Below are positions 22,875 to 33,925 of a stretch of DNA of 64,000 nucleotides, one piece after another. How positions within the stretch are numbered: position 1 is the stretch's first letter; every line of letters starts with the position of its first letter. Origin of the DNA: Aegilops tauschii subsp. strangulata (taxonomy: Eukaryota; Streptophyta; Magnoliopsida; Poales; Poaceae). The translations under genes were made by a program, and so were the position numbers. Below the pieces are notes generated by a model. It ran no database searches, was not told the DNA's origin, and saw nothing but the letters and a program-made list of their open reading frames with translations. The stretch is taken from positions 372,907,792-372,971,791 of the forward strand of contig NC_053035.3 of assembly GCF_002575655.3 (NCBI RefSeq), written 5' to 3'.

Positions 22875-23059
22875 TACGAAGAAAGAGATAGAGAGGAGTA
22901 AAAAAATACACTTATAGCCAACCTTATAGCCAAACTTGTTGTAGTATGAGTGACTAAGTGATGACTATGTATGACATGCCAACATCAGATAGCCTAATGC
23001 ACCGTGTTAAATCTCCAGCGCGACCGCGCGAGCGACGGGACGGTCGTGGTAGGCGCGAC

Positions 23060-23231
23060 CATGATACGGGCTGCTGGCAGCCCTTGGATCTGAGATCAAA
23101 CGGTCGCATGCTAAGTTGCTGAAAATTTGCAGAATAGCCCTCCAGGATAGGATATTCACCCATAGGTCTAGAATCACGCCATGCAACCATTCGATCTCAG
23201 ATCCAAGGGCTCTCGGAAGCCCGTATCATGG
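23060..23231. mobile_element. foldback MITE with ~38-bp terminal inverted repeats
   Basis: The left end ccatgatacgggct followed by cccttggatctgagatc is matched by the inverted right end gatctcagatccaaggg followed by agcccgtatcatgg. The core is about 95 bp and non-coding. It lies just upstream of the exonuclease-like ORF. The superfamily is uncertain (Mutator-like is possible), and I could not define a target duplication. Confidence 0.8.
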
Positions 23232-23384
23232 GAGAATGGAAAGCCACTACCCTGCCGTTCGCACGCTGGCAGTTCGCTCCTACTCGTCCCCGCACGTCCT
23301 TCAATACTACGGCGGTTCGCTCCTAGTCGTCCCGTCCATTCACATTACGGCAGTTCCACTAATCCTAACCCTCCTCCCAAATCC

Positions 23385-24104
23385 ATGGCGTCCCAAATCT
23401 CCACGATCGGCAGTGAGTACAAGGTTAGAACCATCACCGGCGATGAGTTCGACGTCATCTACACCCGTTCTTCCGCGATGGTGAAAGGATGCCTTTCTCG
23501 CTTCAGACGCATGTTCAAAGATTCAGATGCTGAGTGGGTCGCTGGGCTAGATGTTGAGTACACCACAGTCCTGGGATGAGAGAAGGATCTTAAGGACGAA
23601 GAGAGGAAGAAGCCCGCCGTGATCCAGGTTTGCGTGCATGACTTATGCTTGGTCTACCACATATGCCATGCCGACGTTGAGTGCCAGGATTTTAAGGACT
23701 TCCTTGAGAGCAACCTAGTCAAATTCATTACTGTAGACTTTGGTAATGACAAAGAAGTCCTGCATCGGATAGGCCTCGTTGTAGGCAACACCTTCGACCT
23801 CCAGAAGAATCGACTGGTGTCCTCTCGTCAGCCTTCAATGCTGACCCTGGCAGGAGCCATGGCTCATCCTTCGTACGGTAAACTGGAGAAACATCCATAC
23901 ACGTTTCATCGTCATGCATGGCAGCGAAATGTACTAGATATAGACCACATCCACTACGCTGCAATGGATGGCTACCTTTGCTTCAATATCTACAAGGGTT
24001 GGATGAAGAGCAACAGCCAAGTGTGCGGTTCAAGCAAAGAAGTATCGCCCAAGAGGAAGAGGGACAAGGACGAAGTCAAGGACGTGGACGAGGACTCCGA
24101 GTAA
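23385..24104 (+). pseudogene. DEDD-type 3'-5' exonuclease-like protein (WRN exonuclease-like), one in-frame stop
   Basis: From the ATG at 23385 the frame encodes 239 residues, broken only by TGA at 23577-23579 (codon 65). The family removes nucleotides from 3' ends using two metal ions held by acidic residues. Motif I is GLDVEYT with D56 and E58. Motif II is VDFGNDKEVL with D122, followed by VVGNTFDLQ. Motif III is HYAAMDGY with Y191 and D195. All expected acidic residues are present. The tail (SPKRKRDKDEVKDVDEDSE) is charged and could serve as a nuclear localisation signal. Small plant members of this family are this size. The gene is in CACTA cargo, between a foldback MITE and a repeat. The stop makes it a likely pseudogene; selenocysteine use is not expected in flowering plants. 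Confidence 0.8.
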
Positions 24105-24383
24105 GGTGGCAGTGTCGTTGCTCATGGTGGTTCTAATGCAGTGTCTACCGGAATAGTTGCAAAGTTTAATTTCAGGCGTGCTTAATTTAATTTGAGGGGT
24201 GTGTTGTGCTGAGCCCCAAGCAGAACTATGTTATGTTTCTTCTCGTTACTTTAACTATTCAGTACGTACATACTAGTATTTCTTACATTTCATCTTTTAG
24301 TTGGTATAGTACTACCACTCGTTTCTTCACATTATATACGTACAATATATATGGCCAACATCATATAGCCAGCAGTTTAGTTG

Positions 24384-24632
24384 TCAAAGAATTTCAGGGT
24401 GCTTAGTTTTGTCAAAGAATTCTAGGATTTGGATTAGTCCTCTCTCTACTCATTTAACTCCTCTCCTTTAACACAGGCGATTTCTGGATTGGAGGGTTTG
24501 GAGGATAATAAATGCTCATTAACTTGATTTAAGCCTTTTTAGTATTTGGATCCAAGCATGGGTGAGGCTAGCATGTTTTAGTCCCACTACTTTTAGTCAT
24601 GGGACTAAAACGTATCCAAGCACCCTCTTAGT
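24384..24632. mobile_element. possible MITE with GGGTGCTT-type ends
   Basis: The block starts near cagggtgcttag and ends atccaagcaccctctta, with ggactaaaac-type inverted text inside. The phrase (c)ttagttt/atttgaggggtg flanks this zone at 24183 and 24628, which may reflect the insertion. Ends are diverged, so superfamily and borders are tentative. Confidence 0.35.
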
Positions 24633-24766
24633 TTTATTTGAGGGGTGGGTTGTGCAAGACACCATTATTGTGACTAGCCTTTTTAATAGTACTATATGCA
24701 TAATTTTGCGACGAGCGCTCTCTATATGTACCACCTTTTTTTTTAATTTCAATTTTTCCTCCATGG

Positions 24767-24925
24767 CGCAATCCATCGATACTACTGCTGTACAAAAGTA
24801 TACATTTTTTAAAAGGCTAGAGGGCGGGGCAGTCTAGCTTGGTCGGTTTCACGAGAGGCGAGGGCCTTTGTGATTTGACAGCTCATTACTGCTGGAAGGC
24901 GGGGCCTTGTGATTTGACTGCTCGT
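24767..24925. repeat. dispersed direct repeat, copy 2
   Basis: This diverged copy of 22151-22365 has gcgcaatccat, ggcggggcag, then gtgatttgacagctcattac and a second gtgatttgac, in the same order and orientation. Confidence 0.7.
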
Positions 24926-25210
24926 ATAAATGCGCCGACGACCTGATCGAGGAGGAGCAAAGAACCGTGCGGTATACTCAAGTTTTCCACTGGAGTAGTA
25001 CTGCGACGGAGGAGCACGAAACACGACAGCCCAGTGCCATATGGCGATAAAAAATGATCTAATTTGCTAGACATCTCATTGTTAGCATTGTTCTATTCAT
25101 TCCCTCAAAAAAACCATTGTTCTATTCATGCCTCGCAGAGAACGTGACACGTGCGGCGAAACACCCGAAGCAAAAGATGAAACACAGGAGCAAAAGAAGA
25201 AGGAAGATTA

Positions 25211-25936
25211 TCACCCCAAATGATCTAATTCGCCGCGGAGTCGTAACTGCTTCTTCATCGCCTCCACGACCTCCATCTCCTTGCGCGTCTCGTCCGCCAT
25301 CTTCTTCATTCTGTCCATGACGCGGGATTTCTCGACGCGAGCCTTCATCATCTGTTCCACGGCCGCATTACGTACCTTGACAGCAGCCGGGTGCTCGATG
25401 CGGAGCTTCGCCAACTCCTCCTTCTGTTCCATGACAAGGGCCTGCAGCATCTTCATCGAGGAACTACTATTCTCATGCAGCTTCTTCCAACTGGCGTTCT
25501 TCTCCTTCAACAGGTCGATCTCGTGGCAGAGCTTCGCCTTGTCCTCATGAAGTCGCTGGATTTCGCCGGTCGCCTTCTTCTCTGAGGCAATGCTCTTCTT
25601 CAGCAGCATCACCAAGCCGGCGGTCAACTCCCCCTGCTGATTGAGCTCAACGGGCATGTCATCGAGGCTCTCCTTCAGCAACTCCATCAAGCCTTGGATG
25701 AACTCCTTCTGCTTATTGAGCTGATCGGGCATGCCGTCGAGGGATAACTACTCCAGCTCCGCCGGCTCGGCATGTTCGCCTCTGTGGCTAGGGCGCTCCT
25801 GGGAGCCATCGCCTGCCCGTGAGAGATCTTTCGAGGTCTCTGCCTGGCGGCGAGCCCTTTCTTTTTTTTCTGCAGCCTTGGTTGCCGCTCCCTTGTTACG
25901 AGTAGTTCTCGACCTAGAGCTCTGCTCACCAGCCAT
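25211..25936 (-). pseudogene. basic coiled-coil protein of unknown function, one in-frame stop
   Basis: From the ATG at 25936 (MAGEQSSRSRTTRNKG) the minus-strand frame encodes 241 residues, interrupted once by TAG at 25748-25750 (codon 63). The first 60 residues are basic and Ala/Glu/Lys-rich. The remainder is heptad-like coiled coil (EIQRLHEDKAKLCHEIDLL, later EVVEAMKKQL). Two related units, MPDQLNKQKEFIQGLMELL and MPVELNQQGELTAGLVMLL, lie back to back, suggesting an internal duplication. I do not recognise a family. It is convergent with the exonuclease-like ORF about 1.1 kb away. Long, ordered reading and coding-type composition support a real ancestral gene. Confidence 0.62.
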
Positions 25937-25939
25937 GGC

Positions 25940-26710
25940 AATGACGGACGAAGAAGAAGCACTTATGAGGAGGAAAGGTAGAGTAATTTTCGGTTAGGTA
26001 GTTCCAATTTTTATAACCTAAGTACTAGAACTAGTACTAATACCTGCATAGTGGGAACACGTTCAGGTTTGGTACGTACTAGTAGGTGTGAGCAGGCTTT
26101 CGAATGTGATGGGAACAAGGTAAACATTAATTGATGGTTTTGGTTTCGAGGCCCGAAACGACTCCCGATGAGTTTAGTGGAACATAAATTTCAAGTACTA
26201 CACTGCTCAAATGCGTAAATATTATGTTACTGTCAAAAATTGGCACAAAATATGAAGGAGACCAATGGAAGTACTACTAGCAACCCACAATTTAACTACT
26301 CGCATGCGCGAAGTGGAGTAATAATGTCTTTCTTCCGCCCTCACGTCCACTCAATTTGCATGCGCTGTATTAATTGACCATCAATGAAGTGAACGACTTT
26401 ACATGTGTCAAATTATCACATGGGGTGGATCTTGGTACAAAATTGCGTCCGCCCGTGTACCCATGTGTGCGTGTGAGGGAATGAGTGCGTGCGTGGCGTG
26501 CGTGCACATCTTCGCTTCGTGCATGTACCGCCAGTATGGCTCAGGGAGGACGAGTACATTCTTCTGGAACCAGCAGCACGTCACTGTGATCAATCCACGC
26601 AAGGAGGTCGCGACAACGCCTCCACATGTGCCACGTGGCTTCATGAACTGTAGTAGAGACACTGTGTAGCGTGCCATTCGTATTCTAATTTACGTGTTTT
26701 GCACATACTC
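25940..26710. other. non-coding CACTA interior
   Basis: No gene is supported. Overlapping open frames at 26403-26677 on both strands mirror each other and carry no recognised motif. Confidence 0.5.
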
Positions 26711-26884
26711 AAAGTACTAGTAAGGTACACGTGCATTGCACGCATCAGATTTTGCAACCAAATTATGAATAAATACCACACTATAGCATGTAAGCTCTGA
26801 GTCATATATGCCTAATGTTGCCCTTCGTTTAATTCTTATAGTTCATCTCATTCAAAATCAATTAGTTTTTATTAAAAAAGCTAA

Positions 26885-27162
26885 GAACGCGGGAATAGGA
26901 AAAACATGGGATTATAGTGGAATGTCGTCTTGAATCCTATAGGATTGTACGAGTGTTTGATTGTGCATAGAAAAAACGCAGAATTCTTTTAAAGAGGTTT
27001 GAGTGGATGGGATGTTTCCTATGTAATCTAGTGCAAATGAATCATATGGAAAAATTCCTATGGTTTACAATCCTACGAATCAAACAACCAAGATAGGAAA
27101 AATTCCTAATGATTAGAATCCTCCAAAATTCCTTTGAGACTCCTTTGAATCAAAGAAGCCCT
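26885..27162. mobile_element. Tourist-like (PIF/Harbinger) MITE nested in the left inverted-repeat arm
   Basis: The other arm of the host element shows the empty site, reading aagctaatctatttta. Here a 278-bp insertion lies between two copies of TAA (26882-26884 and 27163-27165). The right end ctttgaatcaaagaagccct and the 3-bp TAA duplication fit Tourist-type MITEs; the left end is less well matched. Confidence 0.75.
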
Positions 27163-27476
27163 TAATCTATTTTATGATTCATGGAATTGTGCGTTGTAAA
27201 GCATAAAGTAAAAACAAATAATGGCAATCCAACTAGAAAAAAAGTTTGGCAGTTATGATACGGAAGATTCTGGAACAAAAGAGAACCACTGTTGTTTTGA
27301 GGTTTGTGCATTATGCTTAAGTTCAACCATGCAGTCTGCTAGATTGTACATGTGGAAAAATCCGGTGGGGGGCTAGAAGAGGGAGCGAGGGGCCGAGTGG
27401 AGGGAGGCTATGAAGGAATGTACAAGTGCGAGATCGATATTTAGAGAGAGGGGGCGAACACGTGCGCTGTTGCGCG

Positions 27477-27671
27477 CAGTGGCGGAGCCATGAAAAATAA
27501 ATGAGCTAGGGGGCCAAGCATTGCTAATCCTTTACGAGGAGGGTCAATTCATGAACTTAAACCATTTTTAGCAGCAATTGTCTAATGATCACATTCATAT
27601 TAGCCTCGATATATAGTGATGTTAGGGGGGGAGGGGGGCAGGGCCCTTACTGCCCCCTGTCTTCGCCATTG
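27477..27671. mobile_element. possible hAT-like MITE
   Basis: The ends CAGTGGCGGAG and (inverted) CAATGGCGAAG match at 9 of 11 positions over a 195-bp element. Flanks gttgcgcg and tgcacgcg could be a degraded 8-bp target duplication. Confidence 0.45.
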
Positions 27672-28849
27672 TGCACGCGTTTGAGATTAATGTGGGTGTA
27701 TTAGCTATATATGTTAATCCTATATTGATCGATGTGGACGTGGGAAAGAGGGTGAGACCTCACTGGATATATCGATTGATCGGTTTGTGTGGAAAACTAT
27801 GAAAGACCTAGCTATATACACACATACATAGAGGAACATCGATCGTTGCGCATGCACGCGAGAGAGATAAAGAATGCCCGATATGATGGAGTGGGGGGTG
27901 TGTGTGGGTGTGTGCCTTCATGGGAGACCGACCTGAAGAAAAAGATTGCATGCTTGCGATGGATAATGCCGACTGGTAGTGTGTGCATGCATGCACGAGA
28001 GAAAGTTAGTGGTACAATTATAAAGAGAAGACTACTGTGTGGGTGTAAAAGAATAGGTGAGGTCATAATCAATGTAAAGTTGAATTCAAATATTTGAATA
28101 AGAGATCCTGATGTTTGAAACCCATGCATGCATGAATATAACGGAGATCTGCGCGGTGTGGTTTGGAAACGAGCATGTTGTAATGTATATACATTGAACA
28201 AGGTCAGACTGATTTGAATTTGAGATACCGATGGTAGACATCATTTGGCCACGTCGCACCCGTGCATGGACACACTATTCTAATTGGAGATGATGGGCGG
28301 CTTTCGCATCATATATCTATATCTATACCCCTATATATATATATTATATTTTATATTTTTTTATTGTGTGCGGGTAACTTTAACTTTGAAAGATGGTCGT
28401 TGGATGAGGCGAATCCGATGGTCCAAAGATGGCAAATTTGAGCACTACTGGCCATAGGATATCATCTAGATTCCACCAGATTTCGCCACATGTATAATCT
28501 AGAAGACTCCATGGTTGAACTTAAGCATAATGCACAAACATCAAAACACAAGCACTTCTTATTTGTTCTAGAATCTTCCGTATCAGAATTGCCCAAATGT
28601 TTTTCTACATGATTTGCCATTATTTGTTTTTACTTTATGTCTTACGACGCACAATTCCATGAATCTTAAAATAGATTAGCTTTCTTATAAAAACTAGATG
28701 ATTTTGTATGGAATGAACTATAAGAATTAAACGAACATCTACATCATGCATATATGACTCAAAGCTTGCATGCTATAATGTGGTATTTATTCATAATTTG
28801 GTTGCCAAATCTCATGCGTGCAATGCACGTGTACCTTACTCTAGTCTAA

Positions 28850-29415
28850 ATGGTGTTTGTGTGTGTGTTGTGCGTGTTGAGGTGCAAATTGTCTTTTTTT
28901 GGGTACACGTTAAGCTTGTTCTTCCGAAATTTCAAGCCGCGCCTTGTTATGCCGAAAATTCAAGCTAGCGTCTCTGTCTATCGGGCTGCGAAACTCCGGC
29001 CTCTTCAACCCGCGCCTTGTTAGCCCGAAATATTTAAGATATATCTTTGTCTCGTTGTGCTCCGACAACTCCCTCCATCTCAACCCGCGCCTTGCTATTC
29101 TGAAATTACAACGCGCGCAAAAACTCCCACCTCCTGTGAAATCCCGACACGCGAAATGCCCGTGGTACTCCTGAACCGAAAGAACCGCCTCAAATCGGTG
29201 TGGGTACTTTCGTAACTTACCCCACATTTCGGACAAGCGCGTCTCTAAGCCATGGTTCCCCACTGCCATCCCATCCGCCCACCCATTCGTACACTGAGGC
29301 TGCGAAAACCCGCGACGAAACCCCACACCCTGCTCCGTCCGCCACCCAGCCGGAGCCTCTTCCCCGATGACGTCGTCCACAGCAACACCTCGACGTCCCT
29401 CATCCACCGTACCGG
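28850..29415. other. 5' flank of the multi-exon cargo gene
   Basis: The phrase cccgcgccttg followed by ttagcccgaaa or ttctgaaat is repeated near 28935, 29009 and 29083, a ~74-bp imperfect repeat. From about 29250 the sequence becomes C-rich like a 5' untranslated region. The 165-codon minus-strand frame across this part is not supported as a gene. Confidence 0.5.
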
Positions 29416-29777
29416 ATGAGGATCCATAGTCGATCTCATCGTCCCGCCGGTTCAGCCACCCCGTCCTCCACCTCCAAGGAGCTGCCCCGATGTTCCCCTC
29501 GTCTTTCGCGCCACCTCCATTCCCACACCGCCGTCTTCACCTGCACCACCGGAAGAGCATCATCATCACCATTTCCTCGGATGAAGCTGCGGCCTAATCG
29601 GCGCCACCAAAGAGGTTGTACACAAATCGCCGCATTTTCTTCTTGATTCGATCTCACGGTGCTGCCGGTGCTCGGTCCCGAGCCGACACGGCGCGGCTCC
29701 ATCCACAGCGGCGTCGCCGGCCACTTCCTCCAGGGCGTCGCTCACTCGGCGGCGACGTCCACATCAGTAGGAGCTGC

Positions 29778-29905
29778 TGCTGCTTTAGCTCTCGCTCGTG
29801 CTGCAGCTCTGCTCTTGCTCTTGGTCCCCTGCCTGGTCTGCTCTTGCTATTGCTTTTGCTCGCGCTGCTGCTCTCGCTCTTGCTCTTGCTTGCGATGCTG
29901 CTCCG
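29778..29905. repeat. imperfect gctctt/gctgct hexamer repeat
   Basis: A run of ctcttgct, gctgct and ctcgct units would encode Leu- or Ala-rich low-complexity peptide in two frames. It is a simple repeat within the first intron or leader of the cargo gene. Confidence 0.7.
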
Positions 29906-30362
29906 ATTTAGCTACACTTCAGTTGACTGAATCGACTTTTGGGTCATGCAATTTTCATGGTGTGGGGGGGCTCGCCGGGGTGAAGGAAGAACTAGCTGCA
30001 GCGGGGAGGTGGGCTCGCCGGAGAGGTACCCCACTATCTATCTTAGGGTTCAGGATGGGGGCGGTGGTCGCCGGCGGTGGTGGGGCGTTGGCGGGGTGGT
30101 GGCGTGGGGATCGCCGGAGAAAAAGCTCGGCACGGGGGGCCTAGAGGGATGGCCGGGGCGGCGGCGGGCGGGCGGTGGGGAGTGTTTTCGGGGCGGGCGG
30201 GGCGGGGGGCTGCTGTTTGGCCGGTGGTGGCTGGCGGCTCAGGGGTGTGGAGGTTGAAGATGAACCGCAGGCCCTTGATTTCGTATCCAACGGCTGGAAA
30301 ATTGACGGACTAGAGATGAAAAAGTCAGTCGACTAACGTGTAGCCTCACCTTGCTAGTGCGT

Positions 30363-30481
30363 TCAGTTTCGACAACAAAATTCAGTTTCGACACCAAAAT
30401 TCAGTTTCGACAGTTAAGTTCAGTTTCAACAGTTAAGTTCAGTTTCGACAGTTAAATTCAGTTTCGACAGTTAAGTTCAAA
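30363..30481. repeat. ~20-bp minisatellite, about six copies
   Basis: ttcagtttcgacagttaag recurs in tandem, with acaaaat/accaaaat variants in the first copies. It lies in a probable intron of the multi-exon cargo gene. Confidence 0.9.
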
Positions 30482-32504
30482 GATGAGCGGCTGATGTATT
30501 TTACATCTAGCACTTTGTGGTTATGTATTTTACGGCATGTATTGAAGATGCTATTAGAATTCCACTCAGGTTAACGTTGTTCGTTGTCTCTCTTGTCCTG
30601 CTTCAGCCTCGGCGTCGTACAACTCACCGGAGCTGCTCCAACGACGAAACCCTCCATCACAGCGGAGCAGTACCTCGGGCTCCATCTCCAGACGCCTAAG
30701 ATCTTCTTCCCCTCCTCCGACAGCCAAGTCAGCCGGAGCATCCTCACCGGCCAACCCAATCACGCTGAGATCGACATGGCTTCGCCAAAGAGGTTGTACA
30801 CTTGTTGCATCTCTTTTTTACTCTACATGTTATATATATTGTCCACTGAGCACTCGTAGTAACGGGAAATACGATTATTTTATCCTACTATATGACAAGC
30901 AGTGAGGTACCAGGCAACTTAGCTATCCGTGATGGACTCTCTTGAACGCCATCATTATTTATCTCTACGCGTTTGAGCTGTGCATTTGCCGATGGGCCTG
31001 GGAGTTGAGCTAGTATGGCAGTGGCCTGGGTCCAAAGTATAATAGAAGTAGCACAAAAACATTTTTTTAGTGTAGGATTTTCCTTGCTCAAGCCTGCCTA
31101 CTAGAATCGCCAGTGCTTGAAAGGAAAAGTGAATAAAAAACATCGGAATTGGAAAGTTTCCTATGGTACTACTTTTCATGAATTTGGTGCAAAGGAATGG
31201 AGAAAAGGAAAACTGTAGGATTTGTTCCTTTAGTGTCTCCTTGAAAGAAAAACCGTAGGAATTCTAATTTCCACTTCTCCTCCTTTTCATATTCCTATTC
31301 ATCAAGCACAAGACTAAGAGATAGTAGCATAATAGAATTATAACCGTACATTTTCTTGTGGTTTGACTTAATCTCACCATGCTTTTTTGCATCCTGTGAT
31401 CTTCCAATTGTTGTGAATCAAACACCCAGATTGGCAGAAATCCTGTGTTTTTAAATTCTCTGTTTTGCACGTGCATTCCTATCCTATTCCTGTCTATTTC
31501 CTATCCCTGCATTGTTAGAATCCTCAAATTCAAACAAGCCCTTACTCAATTACTTCTGTTACAGATATGTGTCAAAGAAAACCTTGTGTGGTTTGTCCTG
31601 CTCGTGCGGCGCTGTGTTCCACCCCAGCTCAGCTGCTCCAACGACGGAAGGGTTCACCACAGCAAGGATCCGCTCTCCAGACTGTCTTTCGCCGCCACAG
31701 ATCTTCTTCCCCGCCGCCGGCATCCACGGCAACTGCATTACCATCATCAACTGAGCAGATGACCTTGAGGACTACACGGGTCCGCAAGAGAGGTCGCACT
31801 CTTCCGTGTCTGCTTACGTTATGCATCGCTTAATATGATGACATGCTACATTATCGTCGTGTTCACCTATTAGACTCTGAGTCAGGTCCAAACTAATGCT
31901 GAAACTTGAGTTTTTAAATGGTTGTGGGGTACATATTGGGGCAGCAATTAGTACTATATGTCTACTATCTGGTTAATCTCCGGTGTCTACTATGAGTTTC
32001 ATGTTGGGTGCAAACAAACATTAAAGGAGCCATTATCTGTATTTTTTAACTAAAGCTATTATCTGCCTGCTATCATTGGTATTGGTTCTATCCACAGTTT
32101 GCTACCATCACTCTGGATTTGTGCATGCAGTCCTTACATAATCTCACTATGTTTTATTCCTATGCATGCCAGTTATTGTACACAATGGAACTGATCATGT
32201 AGAGCAAAAGAGATGAGCCTTGTGTGGCAATAAAATTTCATGCAGACGTCATTCCATGGTGGGCGCAAAGGCAGCCCCCCCTCCACCCATTTCGGATCGT
32301 AATCAAGCGGAAGATAACTGTTCTGAGGGGGATTCAGAAGGAGAAGACCACTCCTATTTACCCCATGAGGTCTTCGCTCTAACTTGGCATGCTGATGTTG
32401 GTAATATCATGCATATGGTGCCTTGCATTGCTTACTGTATACATTAAAGATGGCATCTACTTAGTTTAGACATGCTTTGTGTCAATGCCATCTGTTTAGT
32501 TTCT

Positions 32505-33925
32505 TTATCGTATATGTGAATCATGCAATGCCATCTTGTCTAGCCAGGCATCATATATGTGAATTTTGCAATGCCACCCTGGTTAGCCAGTCATCTTATA
32601 TGTGAATTATATCATGCCATCATTTTTTATTACGTGTTAAATTTGTCAACAATTTTAGTACATTCAATTACTCTTCCTGTGCATCAGCAATTCGGCATGG
32701 TCATGGAAAAATCTGGAGTGGAAACAAGGTCTTCAGAGAAGACAATGATATCTGACGAAGCGCATGTCTTGCTGGTTACCGATAGCTCCTCAGAGGAGGA
32801 TTCAGCGACAGATGACCAGTCATATTCCCCCCCCCCGAGGTGCATGCCCTAACTTGGCAGGGTTATGTTGCTCATATCGTGCGTATGGTATCTTGCATTG
32901 CTATGTCATTTGCTTAGTTTGGACATGCTTTGTGTGAATGCCACCTGTTTAGTGTCTAATTACCATATATGTGAATTATGCAATGCCATCTTATTGCAAG
33001 ACATTATATATGTGAATTATGCAATGTTATCTTGTTGCAAGGCATTATGTATGTGAATTATGCAATGCCATGTTGTTTAGGCAAGCGTCATATATGTGAA
33101 TTATATCATGTCGTCCTTTTTTTGTTTTTCTCATTTCTTTTGTCGACAATGTTTGTATATTCAACTGCTCTTTCTGTGCATCAGCCATTTGAATTGGTGA
33201 TGGAGAAATCTGGAGTGAAAACAAGGTCTTCAGAGCAGACAATGCTACCTGCTGAAGCAGATATCTTGCTGGTTACAGATAGCTCTTCAGAGGAGGATTC
33301 AGAGGCAGATGACCAGTCCTATTATCCCCCTGAGGTGTATGCTCAAACTTAGCAGGGTTATATTACTCATATAATGCATATGTTGTATTGCAATGCTTAG
33401 TTTTTACATCATATACACAATATTGAATGCCATCTCCTTAGTTGACACATCATATATGTGATTGCCCTCTGCTCACTTCCTTAGTATATAAATCATATAT
33501 TTCAATTATGTCATGCCATGATGTTTACATAGACAGCATGTATCTGAATTATGGCATGCCAACCCATTTTCTAAAGACATAATATAGTTATATCATCTAA
33601 TCCTGTTTACATAGTCATCATATTTTAAATTATGTCATTCTATCCGTGAATTATATCATGCCATCATGTTTCCATCGATGGCATGTTTGTGATTTATGGC
33701 ATGCCAACCACTTTAATAGACACATCTTATAGTTATATCATGTCATCCTGTTTACATAGTCATCATATTTTGAAGTATGTCATTCTATCCTGTTTAGTTA
33801 GCCATCATACATGTGAAATTGTGTCATGCTATCCTGTTTAATTAGCCATCATATATGTGAAATTATGTCCTGCTATTATGTCTGCTTAGACAACATAAAT
33901 GTGAATTATTTCATGCCCTGTTTTC
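32505..33925. repeat. intronic minisatellite of ~38-43 bp in three introns
   Basis: The unit tcatatatgtgaattatgca followed by atgccatcttgtttag repeats at 32505-32640, 32960-33110 and 33420-33925, always in the intron just downstream of a duplicated exon module. The exon plus repeat was probably duplicated as a block: the landmark aacttggcagggttatgtt-like phrase recurs at about 32382, 32852 and 33345. Confidence 0.85.

Larger units (their letters stand above)
26716..28845. mobile_element. non-autonomous DNA transposon with long terminal inverted repeats (Mutator-like?)
   Basis: The left arm (26716-27367) and right arm (28475-28845) are inverted copies. The outer ends read actag..taaggtacacgtgc and continue through ttatgaataaatacc, attcatggaattgtgcg, aaagtaaaaacaaataatgg, gatacggaagattct and gtgcattatgcttaagttca. 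The left arm is longer because a 278-bp MITE sits inside it. The 1.1-kb centre has no recognised protein and includes a smaller hAT-like MITE. Inverted repeats of nearly 400 bp suggest the Mutator superfamily, but I could not find a convincing 9-bp target duplication. Confidence 0.8.

Noticed and set aside
23577..23579. Selenocysteine or programmed readthrough at TGA
   Set aside because: Flowering plants lack the selenocysteine system and no readthrough context is apparent. A pseudogene mutation is the simpler reading.
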